Shown: one piece after another, positions 1 to 6,630 of the stretch
Position numbering within the stretch: the stretch's first letter is position 1
Layout: the number at the start of each line of letters is the position of its first letter
Assembly: GCA_028708055.1 (NCBI GenBank)
Contig: JAQVZT010000070.1
Coordinates: forward strand, 1-10,765
Source: Methanothrix sp.
Lineage (GTDB): Archaea > Halobacteriota > Methanosarcinia > Methanotrichales > Methanotrichaceae
Direction of reading: 5' to 3'
DNA: 10,765 nt
Notes under the pieces: generated by a model
The model's input: only the letters and a program-made list of their open reading frames with translations
The model's database searches: none
What the model was told of the DNA's origin: nothing
Translations under genes and position numbers: made by a program

Positions 1-891
1 AATATGCCGGAACAGCTGGATTGCCGCATGATGGTCGTGGCCGATCCGGACCGCGGTTTTGGACACGCATTCATGACCTATCCGGGTATGATCGGCCTTG
101 ATGGCGGCCTGAACGAAGACGGTCTGGAGATGATGACCCAGCTCAACTCCATGCAGTACGAGAGCATGCAGGGCTGCGGGATTGCCATATTCACTCGATA
201 CCTCCTGACCCATGCCGGCTCGGTGGCCGATGCCATCAGAATCTTCCGGGATACGCATCGCTGCGCCGGAATCGCCTATCATGTGGCAGACGGAAAAGCC
301 AGAGAGGCAGCGGTGGTGGAGACATCCTCTAAGATGGTTTCTGTCCGCCACCCCATGGAAAATATCAAGGCACTGTGGCAGACCAATCATTCCAACTGCT
401 ATCCTGGCTGGATGGGCTATTCGGGATACAATATGGTAGCTGATCAGCAGCCTGTCAATGAGCTGAAGGATATCTCGACCATTGAAAAGTGGCAGGACAG
501 CCTCAAGGATCCCTACAACTTTTTTGTTCAGGCTCCGAGCCGCTTTGAGAGATATGCTCAGTTGATCCACCATTACTATGGCCGGATAGACGCAGAAAAC
601 GCCATGAGAATACTGAGCGACCGCTACGATCCTTACACCCGCATGACCCGCCCGGCCAGTTTTCCCTCCTGGACGAACAACATCCTCTGCACAATCTGCG
701 CTCTATATCCTGATTTTGCCTACAGGGCAAAAGAGCCGGTGGGAGGTTTCAAGGCTCGCATCGCCAATATGTGGAGCCTTGTCGCCTATCCTGAAACCGG
801 CGACCTATGGCTGGCGATCAAGGATTTTCCTGCACAGTATGGCGGATATGAATACTTCAGCCTGCCGGAGACTCTCAGCTCCATGCGCTAA
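1..891 (+). CDS. C45-family (acyl-CoA:6-APA acyltransferase-like) hydrolase, 5'-truncated
   Basis: This is the C-terminal part, about 296 codons, of a protein resembling the C45 autoproteolytic acyltransferase family (PF03417, Ntn-hydrolase fold). The frame is open to base 1, so the ATG at base 4 is probably internal. Visible family-like blocks are a GHAFMTYPGMIGLDGGLNEDG stretch near the left end, an IAYHVADG/AAVVET segment, and a LWQTNHSNCYPG block. In this family the nucleophilic cysteine is exposed by self-cleavage and lies N-terminal to what is seen here, so activity cannot be judged. The known fungal member transfers acyl groups to 6-aminopenicillanic acid; prokaryotic members mostly have unknown amide substrates. 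The gene ends with TAA and is followed by a T-run. It converges with the operon on the other strand and shows no link to the arsenic genes. The family call is from remembered motifs. Confidence 0.72.
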   Translation, partial: NMPEQLDCRMMVVADPDRGFGHAFMTYPGMIGLDGGLNEDGLEMMTQLNSMQYESMQGCGIAIFTRYLLTHAGSVADAIRIFRDTHRCAGIAYHVADGKAREAAVVETSSKMVSVRHPMENIKALWQTNHSNCYPGWMGYSGYNMVADQQPVNELKDISTIEKWQDSLKDPYNFFVQAPSRFERYAQLIHHYYGRIDAENAMRILSDRYDPYTRMTRPASFPSWTNNILCTICALYPDFAYRAKEPVGGFKARIANMWSLVAYPETGDLWLAIKDFPAQYGGYEYFSLPETLSSMR

Positions 892-989
892 TGCTGAACT
901 GAAGAATAATGCATCTGCATCCTGAGATCGGCGCATGACCTGCGCAAGGGCGTACAAGAAAGAATGAAAGGAGAAATTGCGGCTTAGCC

Positions 990-995
990 TTTTTT
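990..995 (+). terminator. T-run terminator candidate after the C45-like gene
   Basis: Six consecutive T lie about 100 bases after the stop of the C45-like gene, in the gap before the convergent VOC gene. Archaeal RNA polymerase commonly stops at short T-runs without a hairpin. No hairpin is seen. This is inference from the base run only. Confidence 0.3.
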
Positions 996-1039
996 ATGCA
1001 GCAAAGGATGAACCTGAGGCACTCTCGGTCCATTCGCCA

Positions 1040-1393
1040 CTATTTTGCTGCCGGGTCCATCTCCCAAATGCCAAAAGCGTTGTTTTCCGTATCCATGCAG
1101 ACGACAAAATATCCCATTCCCGGAACGGCTTTCTTGGGAACTAATATCTTTCCGCCCAGCTTTTCCACTTTTGCGGCGTACTCGTCCACAGATGGCACTC
1201 CCATGTAGTTTATCATTTGCTGGTCGGGGTGCATTCTCTTCATCATGCCTCCACCTGGAGCGCCATAGACATCGATCATCATATAATCCATGCCGGGAAT
1301 ACCTGCGATATTCCATCCAAAGAGGTTGGAATAGAAGTTTTTTGCTCTCTGCATATCATCCGCTGGTATCTCAAAATGTACAATTCCTGTCAT
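1040..1393 (-). CDS. VOC (glyoxalase/bleomycin-resistance fold) protein
   Basis: The product is 117 residues, a single-chain member of the vicinal oxygen chelate superfamily. It opens with the typical GIVHFEIPADD strand, followed by the FYSNLFGW helix motif, a Gly-rich GAPGGG turn, an YMGVPSVDEYAAKVEKLGG repeat-module motif, and a FGIWEMDP ending. His6 and Glu8 sit at the usual metal-site edge. The start was set at 1393 rather than at the ATG at 1402, because a GGAGG (minus-strand sequence of 1404-1408) is 10 bases from 1393 but only 1 base from 1402. It is the last gene of a three-gene minus-strand operon after the AHSA1 gene, separated by about 35 bases. VOC and AHSA1 genes are often neighbours. 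The substrate is unknown, and specific naming as a glyoxalase is not justified. Confidence 0.85.
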   Translation of the reverse strand: MTGIVHFEIPADDMQRAKNFYSNLFGWNIAGIPGMDYMMIDVYGAPGGGMMKRMHPDQQMINYMGVPSVDEYAAKVEKLGGKILVPKKAVPGMGYFVVCMDTENNAFGIWEMDPAAK

Positions 1394-1428
1394 TTTCTTC
1401 ATTCCTCCATACTAATGCTATTTATTGA

Positions 1429-1944
1429 TCATTTCAGCTTTTTCAAGAGTTCTTCAAGGCGGTCCATGCTCTCGGTTGCACCTTCCTTCATCCCTGAGCG
1501 GAACATGCCTTCTCGGTCTTCAGCTGTCTGAAATAAATCTATTACTGTCAGCTTTGTCTTGCCCTCGAACTCCTCGAAGGTTGATGTCTCAAGTATTACA
1601 TGTCCTGGCATTCCCTCAAATTCAAATGTGTGCACCTCCCTCTCTGGCGGCACTATCTCTCGATAGACGCCATGGAAAGCATACTCATTGCCGTCCTGAT
1701 CACGCTGTACGAACCTCCAAACCCCTCCAGGGAACAACTCCATCCTATCAACTGCGGTCGTGAATCTCTTAGGCCCCCACCACTGCGGTATAAGTTCTGG
1801 ATTTGTGCTTGCCTTAAAAACCAGTTCGCGAGGAGCATCAAAGATGCGGGTTATAACTATCTCCCGATCGTTGGGAAAATCAAACTTGGGGACATTTTTC
1901 GTGATAGAAATCACACTCTCATCCATTTGAAATAAGGATTGCAT
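1429..1944 (-). CDS. AHSA1/SRPBCC-family protein
   Basis: The product is 171 residues with the START-like SRPBCC fold of the AHSA1 (activator of Hsp90 ATPase homologue 1-like) type. Visible signatures are ITRIFDAPRELVFKA, the PQWWGPKRFTT block, the PGGVWRFVQRDQDGNEY strand pair, FHGVYREIVPPERE, and a C-terminal helix ending in LEELLKKLK. These proteins form a helix-grip pocket that binds hydrophobic ligands or acts as a small chaperone-like domain; the ligand is not predictable. The start at 1944 lies 6 bases after the stop of the upstream DUF2582 gene, so the two are co-transcribed. No clear ribosome site precedes either this ATG or the alternative one at 1926 (residue 7), and the conserved fold begins well after both, so the exact start is uncertain. 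Confidence 0.85.
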   Translation of the reverse strand: MQSLFQMDESVISITKNVPKFDFPNDREIVITRIFDAPRELVFKASTNPELIPQWWGPKRFTTAVDRMELFPGGVWRFVQRDQDGNEYAFHGVYREIVPPEREVHTFEFEGMPGHVILETSTFEEFEGKTKLTVIDLFQTAEDREGMFRSGMKEGATESMDRLEELLKKLK

Positions 1945-1950
1945 GATTAA

Positions 1951-2376
1951 TTAATGAAGCAGAAAATCCTTCGTCCTGTCGCTCTCCTTTTCCTGGCTCT
2001 CTTCTTGCTTTGAGGACGGTTTGACCGCTCCGGCCTTCATGGGTTTCTTGGCAGGCTTGGCTTTGGAGCGTTTTGGCTTTGATTTTACTTTTGCTTTTGA
2101 GACAGTCGCTTCCGGGGCCTTCTTTGCATTCGCTTCCGGAACCACTTCCTGGCTTGATTCTGGATATCTCAGCGAGAATATCATCTCTCGGCCTTTCTGT
2201 TCCAGCAAGATCTTATCCTCGCGGCCAAGCCAGCCCAAAGCGCTGAAGATCTCTTCACGGCTCAGTGATGTAGTCTTTACGAGATTGGTAATGTTGCTCG
2301 GACCATTTTGGTTGAGCGCTCGCCATATAGCACCTGCTTTCTCGCCAAAAACAGATTCGACGGTTATTTGAGTCAT
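1951..2376 (-). CDS. DUF2582 winged-helix protein with Lys/Ala/Pro-rich tail
   Basis: The product is 141 residues. Residues about 8-70 match the winged helix-turn-helix DUF2582 family (PF10771): FGEKAGAIWRALNQNGPSN, then a recognition-helix segment, then SALGWLGREDKILLEQKG and a hydrophobic closing strand. Residues about 74-141 are low complexity, rich in Lys, Ala, Pro, Ser and Glu with runs such as KAKVKSKPKRSKAKPAKKP. This resembles a histone H1-like tail and is not part of the usual short family. A role as a DNA-binding regulator or chromatin protein is inferred from fold and charge. It is the first gene of the operon with the AHSA1 and VOC genes. A TATA-like element lies about 25-30 bases upstream of the ATG and no ribosome site is seen, which suggests a leaderless message. 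Confidence 0.8.
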   Translation of the reverse strand: MTQITVESVFGEKAGAIWRALNQNGPSNITNLVKTTSLSREEIFSALGWLGREDKILLEQKGREMIFSLRYPESSQEVVPEANAKKAPEATVSKAKVKSKPKRSKAKPAKKPMKAGAVKPSSKQEESQEKESDRTKDFLLH

Positions 2377-2398
2377 AATACATAAAAAGACTGCAATT

Positions 2399-2416
2399 CC
2401 TATATATCTTTTGATT
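2399..2416 (-). promoter_or_regulatory. Archaeal TATA/BRE promoter candidate for the DUF2582 operon
   Basis: On the minus strand this reads AAATCAAAAGATATATAG, an A-rich BRE-like stretch followed by a TATA box. With the usual 22-27 base distance, transcription would start at about 2376-2382, at or just before the ATG at 2376. That fits the absence of a Shine-Dalgarno sequence. Prediction by eye only. Confidence 0.5.
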
Positions 2417-2524
2417 TGGCGATACTTTCATCTATGCTCGCAGACCGCCTACCTCTAGCCACATACCGATAATCGCTTACAGGAAGACGCCTATCAATAG
2501 AAGCATATCGATATCATTATTTGG

Positions 2525-3016
2525 CTAAAGCCAATTGTTATCAAAAGCGGCAGAAGCCAGAGTTGACAGTCTGCTATCCTGCATTCCGATAGCCCCCAAT
2601 TTTACTGTCCTGTTATCGGAGGAAATCATCTCTGCAGAAGCGTTCTGACTTGAATTGCCGTTTCCGGTTTGGTTGAAGGATGAATTAGAACTCAATTGGG
2701 CACCTTGCGATGGCGATTTCGACTGCAATGATGCCGCAGGATTGCTGCCAAGTTTGTCCCTGACAAATTCATCAAAGCTTGACATGCTGATATCAACTGC
2801 TCGGTCACCTACGAAGCTGGTGGAAGAGACTCCGCCACCACCGGAGACTGAGCAGCCCCCACCGCACCCTCCTTTTGCCTCCGGCTGGGAGATGAAGAAA
2901 GATGAGACGACGATCAGAAAAAGGATCGCATGTGAAATGCCGCTGCCATTGCTCATGAGCTTTCTGTTAGGGGGTCTCTGGTTAAAAGGCCTTCGATAGC
3001 CCTTATTGAAGGTCAT
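2525..3016 (-). CDS. Cys-rich, sequon-rich exported protein of unknown function
   Basis: I do not recognise this family. The 163-residue product has an Arg-rich N-terminus, one hydrophobic segment (about 27-43) and then GGCGGGCSVSGGGG (Cys51, Cys55), so it is probably secreted or membrane-tethered with two cysteines just outside the membrane. The distal half holds five N-X-S/T glycosylation sequons within about 35 residues (NSS, NQT, NSS, NAS, NRT), as expected for an archaeal surface stalk. The start at 3016 was chosen because GGGTGATG there fuses a ribosome site with a TGATG stop-start overlap against the ancestral arsC stop. A GTG at 3040 and an ATG at 2956 are alternatives; the latter would leave a signal peptide with no basic residue. 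It is the last gene of the thioredoxin-CcdA-arsC operon, so a thiol role outside the cell is inferred, not shown. Confidence 0.6.
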   Translation of the reverse strand: MTFNKGYRRPFNQRPPNRKLMSNGSGISHAILFLIVVSSFFISQPEAKGGCGGGCSVSGGGGVSSTSFVGDRAVDISMSSFDEFVRDKLGSNPAASLQSKSPSQGAQLSSNSSFNQTGNGNSSQNASAEMISSDNRTVKLGAIGMQDSRLSTLASAAFDNNWL

Positions 3017-3452
3017 CACCCAAAGATCTTGACGATCCACTTCTTTATCTCGTCTCTCGCCTTAGGAAGGCCTCAAGCTGCGCCTCATCTGAGCTTGTAG
3101 CCAGGACCGGGCCAGCGAAGCTTCTGTAGATGACCTCTCTCGCTCGGGGAGATTCCAGCCGGAATTGCCTGTTTTCTGCGTCTCTGTGCCGATTATCGGG
3201 CAGGCCTGTCTGGCCCGGTAGCAGAAGTCACTGAGGTCGAATATTGTATCCTGAAATTGCCGAATGGCTTTGGAGCATCGAGCGGAAATATCAATGCCGA
3301 TTTCCCCTATAGCCTGCACGCTGCGAGGATCGACAGTGGCGGCCTCGACCCCGGCGCTGCAGGCCTCGGATCTATCCGGATACATAGGCTCGCAAGAGGC
3401 CTGACGCGTTCTTTGCCATACAAATGAATTTGCCGGGCGGCTGCAATCTCAC
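3016..3452 (-). pseudogene. arsC: Decayed arsenate reductase (LMW-phosphatase/thioredoxin-type ArsC)
   Basis: Pieces of an ArsC-like protein appear in order but in several frames. A likely GTG start at 3452 leads to FICMAKNA, the first half of the P-loop, fused directly to GLLRAY; the RSQMAE part with the catalytic Arg and Ser is missing. One extra base then shifts the frame to a clean stretch: PDRSEACSAG, VDPRSVQAIGEIGIDIS and SKAIRQFQDT. The LVTVC-like block is garbled to DLSDFC by compensating indels and is followed by RARQACPI. After WNLPE the frame shifts again (EVIYRSFAG, SSDEAQLEAF) and once more to ARDEIKKWIVKIFG with stop TGA at 3018-3016. The family reduces arsenate to arsenite using thioredoxin; this copy cannot. 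The longest open piece (3062-3385) might be mistaken for a gene. It lies 75 bases after the ccdA stop and overlaps the next ATG. Confidence 0.85.
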
Positions 3453-3527
3453 CAGTCAGTTTTCCAGGACCGGCGCCACACCGAGATGGCGAGATGGAGC
3501 CAAGGCGACAATATAAGCTGCTTTATC

Positions 3528-4997
3528 TCACCACATCTTATACCCTAGGTACCTCACTGCATAGATCAGCCCGATCACAATCACCGCCACTCCGAAGATC
3601 CTGGTCACGTACTTGCCTGCCGAGATGTACTTCTCGCCTATCTGTCCGCCTACTGCCCGGGAGAAGGTAGCGATGGGTATCACCGGCACACCGTGGCCGA
3701 CGCCGAAGACAAAGAGCATAAGGCCGCCTGCCAGGGGTGTTACATTCTGGGAGACGAGCCAGATGAGCACCGGAAAGACCAGGGAGACTGCACAGGGAGC
3801 CCAACCTAAGGCAAAGAAGACACCCAGAGCAAAAGCGCCGATGAAGGCCGAGTACTGAAAGAGGCTCATGGAGAAATGAACCAGCCGCTCCATGATGCCC
3901 TTCTTTTCCGGGACACTGTCTCCGGAGATGGCATCGGAATGGGATCCGTCCAGAGAGAGGCGTGAGCGCACCGGCTCGATTATCTCGCCGATGGGCTTAA
4001 TGATATTGATTCCCAGGATCACCATCAACAGCCCGGCAGCAAGGTCGAAGAAACGAGCCTGGCGAATGAAGACGCCGATGTCGGAGAGAAACAGCCCCAC
4101 CACGAAGAAGACGGCTGCCATCCCCAGGGTGAAGGCCACTCCGATCATGAAGCCCTCCCTTGATGCTGATGAGGTCTTCCTGAGGTATTCCTCCTTCCTG
4201 CGGGCGGTCATAACATAGGAGAACATAGCCAGGAGCAGGGCTACTGAACAGGGGGAAAGGGATGTTACAATGCCCAGGCCAAACATGCCCAAATAGCTCG
4301 CCCCCTGGCTGCTAGCCATGCCCTTGAATCCGGTGGCTGAACCATCGCTGCTCTCCAGGCCCAGTAGGTCTCTTGACAGATTTTCCGCGCTCTGGATACC
4401 GTCTATTTCACCTTTGCCGAGCTGGTAGACGTGATAGAGGCCCGCCACCTTTCCCTGTCTGTCTATCAGTATCAGTGTGGGATTGGCAAAGCCGTCATCC
4501 ACTGTGGAGTAGTCGATGTATTTGCCGGTCAATGGATAGGGCTCAAAGTCCTCAACCCAGGGCCAGGTTACATTTATATTCCACCAGGATTTGGCTAGCG
4601 TTGGCCCGTCTTCGGAGTATGGATTCTTCCTGACGTTCAGGGTTATGATATTTATTCCCGGATTTGTTGCAGCCAGCCGGGAAAGCTGGTCGGTCTGAGC
4701 ATTCAGAGCATGCTCGCACTCCCGGCAGATTGGACTTTCGATGTTGGTGATATGCAAAAGGACGGCTTCGCCCCGGAGATCGCTGAGAGATATTTCCTTG
4801 CCATTCTGATCCGCTGCCTGAAAGCCGGGAGCCGCAGCCTCCTGGGATAAGCCGCAGGAGGCGCACAAGAATAATATGGAACAAAGGACGATAAAAAATT
4901 TGGCTGACCCTGATATCAGGGATTCAAAACATTTTGGAAACATAATAGCGATTCCAGTATCTGAATCTGATGCTCCAAAATGAAGATGCGCCTTCAT
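3528..4997 (-). CDS. Thioredoxin-like/CcdA fusion, membrane thiol electron transporter
   Basis: The 489-residue product joins an exported TlpA/ResA-like thioredoxin domain (about 55-215) to a CcdA/DsbD-type membrane core (about 232-485). A hydrophobic segment (34-46) ending in CASC48 serves as signal or lipoprotein anchor. The thioredoxin part has SPICREC (Cys91, Cys94) as active site and N172-P173 as the cis-Pro loop. The membrane part has the two typical proline-cysteine sites, SLSPC250 and GWAPC402, in about six hydrophobic helices, with a charged loop at 340-370. CcdA proteins pass electrons from cytoplasmic thioredoxin to thiols outside the membrane. The start at 4997 overlaps the stop of the upstream thioredoxin gene as ATGA, implying translational coupling; Met19 (4943) has no ribosome site. 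With arsC remains next, the operon was probably tied to arsenic detoxification, but cytochrome c maturation or general thiol repair is possible. Confidence 0.85.
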   Translation of the reverse strand: MKAHLHFGASDSDTGIAIMFPKCFESLISGSAKFFIVLCSILFLCASCGLSQEAAAPGFQAADQNGKEISLSDLRGEAVLLHITNIESPICRECEHALNAQTDQLSRLAATNPGINIITLNVRKNPYSEDGPTLAKSWWNINVTWPWVEDFEPYPLTGKYIDYSTVDDGFANPTLILIDRQGKVAGLYHVYQLGKGEIDGIQSAENLSRDLLGLESSDGSATGFKGMASSQGASYLGMFGLGIVTSLSPCSVALLLAMFSYVMTARRKEEYLRKTSSASREGFMIGVAFTLGMAAVFFVVGLFLSDIGVFIRQARFFDLAAGLLMVILGINIIKPIGEIIEPVRSRLSLDGSHSDAISGDSVPEKKGIMERLVHFSMSLFQYSAFIGAFALGVFFALGWAPCAVSLVFPVLIWLVSQNVTPLAGGLMLFVFGVGHGVPVIPIATFSRAVGGQIGEKYISAGKYVTRIFGVAVIVIGLIYAVRYLGYKMW

Positions 4998-5527
4998 GGA
5001 TTCCAGTCAGCAGAGTTTTCATCATATTGCCCTACGGCATCCTCCACATATTTTTTGACCCAGCTGTCGCCAGTGACCTCATCGGTGCTGTGCCAGACCG
5101 GCACGACCTCGCCTTCGGAATTCATTGCTAATGTCACTATAACCGTCAGAGGCACATACTTTTTGCCTCCATTGGGATCATAGGCCTGAAGAGCTTCCTC
5201 TGATCTGGAATCATTGCCGTCTGCACCGATATTGAAGAATGTAATCTGACCATTGAATTCATCGGTGATATTCTGCACTGCCGCTGTCTGAGGTGCACAA
5301 TAATTGCATGATTTATGCACATAAATGATCACCGGCTTGGATTTAAGGGCGTCTAAAACCCAGGACGGATGATTAACATCTCCTCCGGCGCCAGGGGACT
5401 GGTCAGGATAAGCCGTCCACCAGTCATCATTTCCAGATCCCACAGAAGAAACTGCACCCATTGCACCATTGACGGATGCCAGAAGGATGATCAAAATCAA
5501 AGATAATATCTTCTTAATTTTGTTCAA
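4994..5527 (-). CDS. Exported thioredoxin-like protein
   Basis: The 177-residue product has a classic signal peptide (MNKIKK, then a Leu/Ile core to about residue 24) and a thioredoxin fold with the active site HKSCNYC (Cys74, Cys77) after the VIIYV strand. The KYVPLTVIV segment supplies the cis-Pro loop. It should sit outside the membrane and exchange thiols with the CcdA fusion encoded next, with which it shares an ATGA overlap. The start is TTG at 5527: GGAGAGTGA on the minus strand lies about 7 bases upstream, and an upstream ATG is out of frame. The segment between signal peptide and fold (DDWWTAYPDQSPGAGG) is rich in Gly and aromatics and is not typical of thioredoxins. It is the first gene of the minus-strand operon, read divergently from the arsR operon. 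Confidence 0.85.
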   Translation of the reverse strand: MNKIKKILSLILIILLASVNGAMGAVSSVGSGNDDWWTAYPDQSPGAGGDVNHPSWVLDALKSKPVIIYVHKSCNYCAPQTAAVQNITDEFNGQITFFNIGADGNDSRSEEALQAYDPNGGKKYVPLTVIVTLAMNSEGEVVPVWHSTDEVTGDSWVKKYVEDAVGQYDENSADWNP

Positions 5528-5593
5528 TGAAATTCACTCTCCATGATATTCTATGCCACGCTTATTCCCATTAGATGTGGCATCGACATTATT

Positions 5594-5610
5594 GGATATA
5601 AGACTTTCGA
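5594..5610 (-). promoter_or_regulatory. TATA/BRE promoter candidate for the thioredoxin-ccdA operon
   Basis: The minus strand reads TCGAAAGTCTTATATCC: a BRE-like CGAAAG followed by a TATA element. Transcription would begin near 5570-5575, giving a leader of about 45 bases before the TTG start at 5527. Prediction by eye. Confidence 0.45.
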
Positions 5611-5795
5611 CTTTCCGGCCTGCATAGCTGCACATCAACAAAATATTGGCCTGAATCTCTGCAAATCAACATTGCTTCAAATGGACTCCTGCATTATCAA
5701 TTGTTAATTATGATTCGATTGTTTTGTAAATTTAATTATCATATGTATTTTATTAAAAAAAAGACAGATGTCGTAGTAAGGTTTAGCTGCACAAC

Positions 5796-5814
5796 GGGAA
5801 AATCTTATATATCG
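5796..5814 (+). promoter_or_regulatory. TATA/BRE promoter candidate for the ars operon
   Basis: GGGAAAATCTTATATATCG has an A-rich BRE-like part and a good TATA element (5804-5812). Transcription would begin near 5832-5838, about 60 bases before the first ORF at 5894. The downstream TCGAAATAG copy touches the TATA box, so a repressor bound there would block TBP. The operator assignment is speculative. Confidence 0.5.
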
Positions 5815-5893
5815 AAATAGCTGGATATGAATGTACAACGAGCCCCGTCGTTAGAAGCGAATTAAAGATGCTCGAAATAGGTGAATCGCCAAA

Positions 5894-6046
5894 ATGATTC
5901 CTGTGAAATGCGAGATTTGCAATAAGGATGCAGAGGCCCTCTATATTGTCAGTCACAAAGAGAGAGGAAGAATAAGGATCTGTGAGGACTGTCTTAAGCA
6001 AGAAATGCATAATATCCTTCCTAAAAAGAGCTGCGATTGCTGTTAA
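5894..6046 (+). CDS. 50-residue Cys-rich zinc-ribbon-like protein in the ars operon
   Basis: This short ORF encodes 50 residues with eight-residue N-terminal MIPVKCEI leading to C6-x2-C9 and C30-x2-C33 pairs, the pattern of a small four-cysteine zinc ribbon or treble clef, followed by a C-terminal KKSCDCC tail (Cys47, Cys49, Cys50). Seven of 50 residues are cysteine. AGGTGA at 5879-5884 is a good ribosome site about 10 bases upstream. The gene sits just after the ars promoter candidate and 13 bases before arsR, so it is the first gene of that operon. The zinc site would be structural. The CDCC tail could bind thiophilic metals such as As(III), making the protein a possible metallochaperone or sensor helper; this is inference. 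It does not resemble ArsD. No function is known to me. Confidence 0.72.
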   Translation: MIPVKCEICNKDAEALYIVSHKERGRIRICEDCLKQEMHNILPKKSCDCC

Positions 6047-6059
6047 GTGAGGTTATTTT

Positions 6060-6455
6060 ATGGCGTGCATACCAGAAGAGGCTGTGAGCAGGATGGCGCG
6101 GCTGATTGGAGATGCCGACAAGGCGGAGTGCAAGGTCGATAAGCTGCGCTCCATCACCAGCAAGCTGGATGAAAAGGAAATCGAAGTGGAAGCGGAGATA
6201 TTCAAGGCCTTAGCCGATCCCTGCCGCCTCAAGATCCTGTCGCTCCTCCGGGAGGGCGAGCTGTGCGTCTGCGAGATCATGGTCGGTGTGGACCGACCGC
6301 AATCCAGCACATCTCATCACCTATCCATCCTCAAGGACGCCGGGCTGATCAAAGAGCGCAAGGACGGAAGATGGTCTCGATACCGTCTGGCCGAGGGAGC
6401 TGTGATAGAAATGCTCAATTTAGTGAAGCTGATGAAAGAGATAAATGGAAAATGA
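6060..6455 (+). CDS. arsR: ArsR/SmtB-family arsenite-responsive repressor
   Basis: The 131-residue product is a winged-helix repressor that binds operator DNA and lets go when As(III) or a related metalloid binds its cysteines. The fold runs from about 44 to 115: EIFKALADPCRLKIL, the metal motif GELCVCEIM (Cys69, Cys71), the recognition helix RPQSSTSHHLSILKDAGL and the wing RKDGRWSRYRL. The E. coli type has a third ligand three residues after the CxC; here that place is not Cys, but Cys55 in ADPC is near in the fold and could serve. A 40-residue N-terminal extension with Cys3 and Cys24 precedes the fold. GTGAGGT lies 6 bases before the ATG. The gene is 13 bases after the small Cys-protein gene and upstream of the exported rhodanese and acr3. 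Confidence 0.93.
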   Translation: MACIPEEAVSRMARLIGDADKAECKVDKLRSITSKLDEKEIEVEAEIFKALADPCRLKILSLLREGELCVCEIMVGVDRPQSSTSHHLSILKDAGLIKERKDGRWSRYRLAEGAVIEMLNLVKLMKEINGK

Positions 6456-6470
6456 TCGATGTAAATTATT

Positions 6471-6630
6471 GATGAGATGATTAATGAATTCATTGATGAG
6501 ATGATCGATGAAATGATTAGTGAATTCATTGATGAGATAATTGATGAAATGATTAGTGAATTCATTGATGAGATGATTGATGAAATGATTAATGAAATGA
6601 TTAATGAATTCATTGATGAGATGAATGATG
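6471..6630 (+). repeat. Degenerate 12-bp tandem repeat
   Basis: Thirteen 12-base units plus four bases follow arsR directly. The units are variants of GATGARATGATT and of the palindrome AATGAATTCATT (AGTGAATTCATT in two copies). The TGAATTCA palindromes are spaced 36, 36 and 48 bases apart. Similar words (GATGAAAGAGAT, ATGATCGATG) occur in the last codons of arsR, which suggests growth by slippage from that gene end. The array is open in the + frame described for 6477-6653 and also in minus-strand frames, which I treat as shadows. Confidence 0.93.

Larger units (their letters stand above)
5528..5893. other. Divergent intergenic region between redox and ars operons
   Basis: No gene is supported here. 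The region holds one promoter candidate for each flank and a strongly A+T-rich centre (about 5690-5765) with CAATTG and CATATG palindromes and an eight-base A-run at 5755-5762. The nine-base word TCGAAATAG occurs at 5812-5820, just after the rightward TATA box, and again at 5872-5880, just before the ribosome site of the small Cys protein. It may be an operator half-site, but no convincing dyad was found. A shared ArsR operator controlling both directions is plausible, not shown. Confidence 0.5.

Noticed and set aside
3062..3385. A 107-codon minus-strand ORF as an intact arsenate reductase
   Set aside because: It lacks the P-loop start, and its last 25 or so codons are out of the ancestral frame; family blocks continue in other frames on both sides.
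5894..6046. ArsD metallochaperone
   Set aside because: Too short, and the paired CxxC spacing fits a zinc ribbon; no ArsD sequence blocks and no ArsA partner are present.
6453..6464. Stop-codon read-through joining arsR to the repeat peptide
   Set aside because: Two different stops (TGA, TAA) lie close together in the shared frame and there is no recoding signal; separate translation is simpler.
6471..6630. CRISPR or IS-end structure
   Set aside because: Contiguous degenerate 12-mers without spacers, transposase or flanking target duplications.
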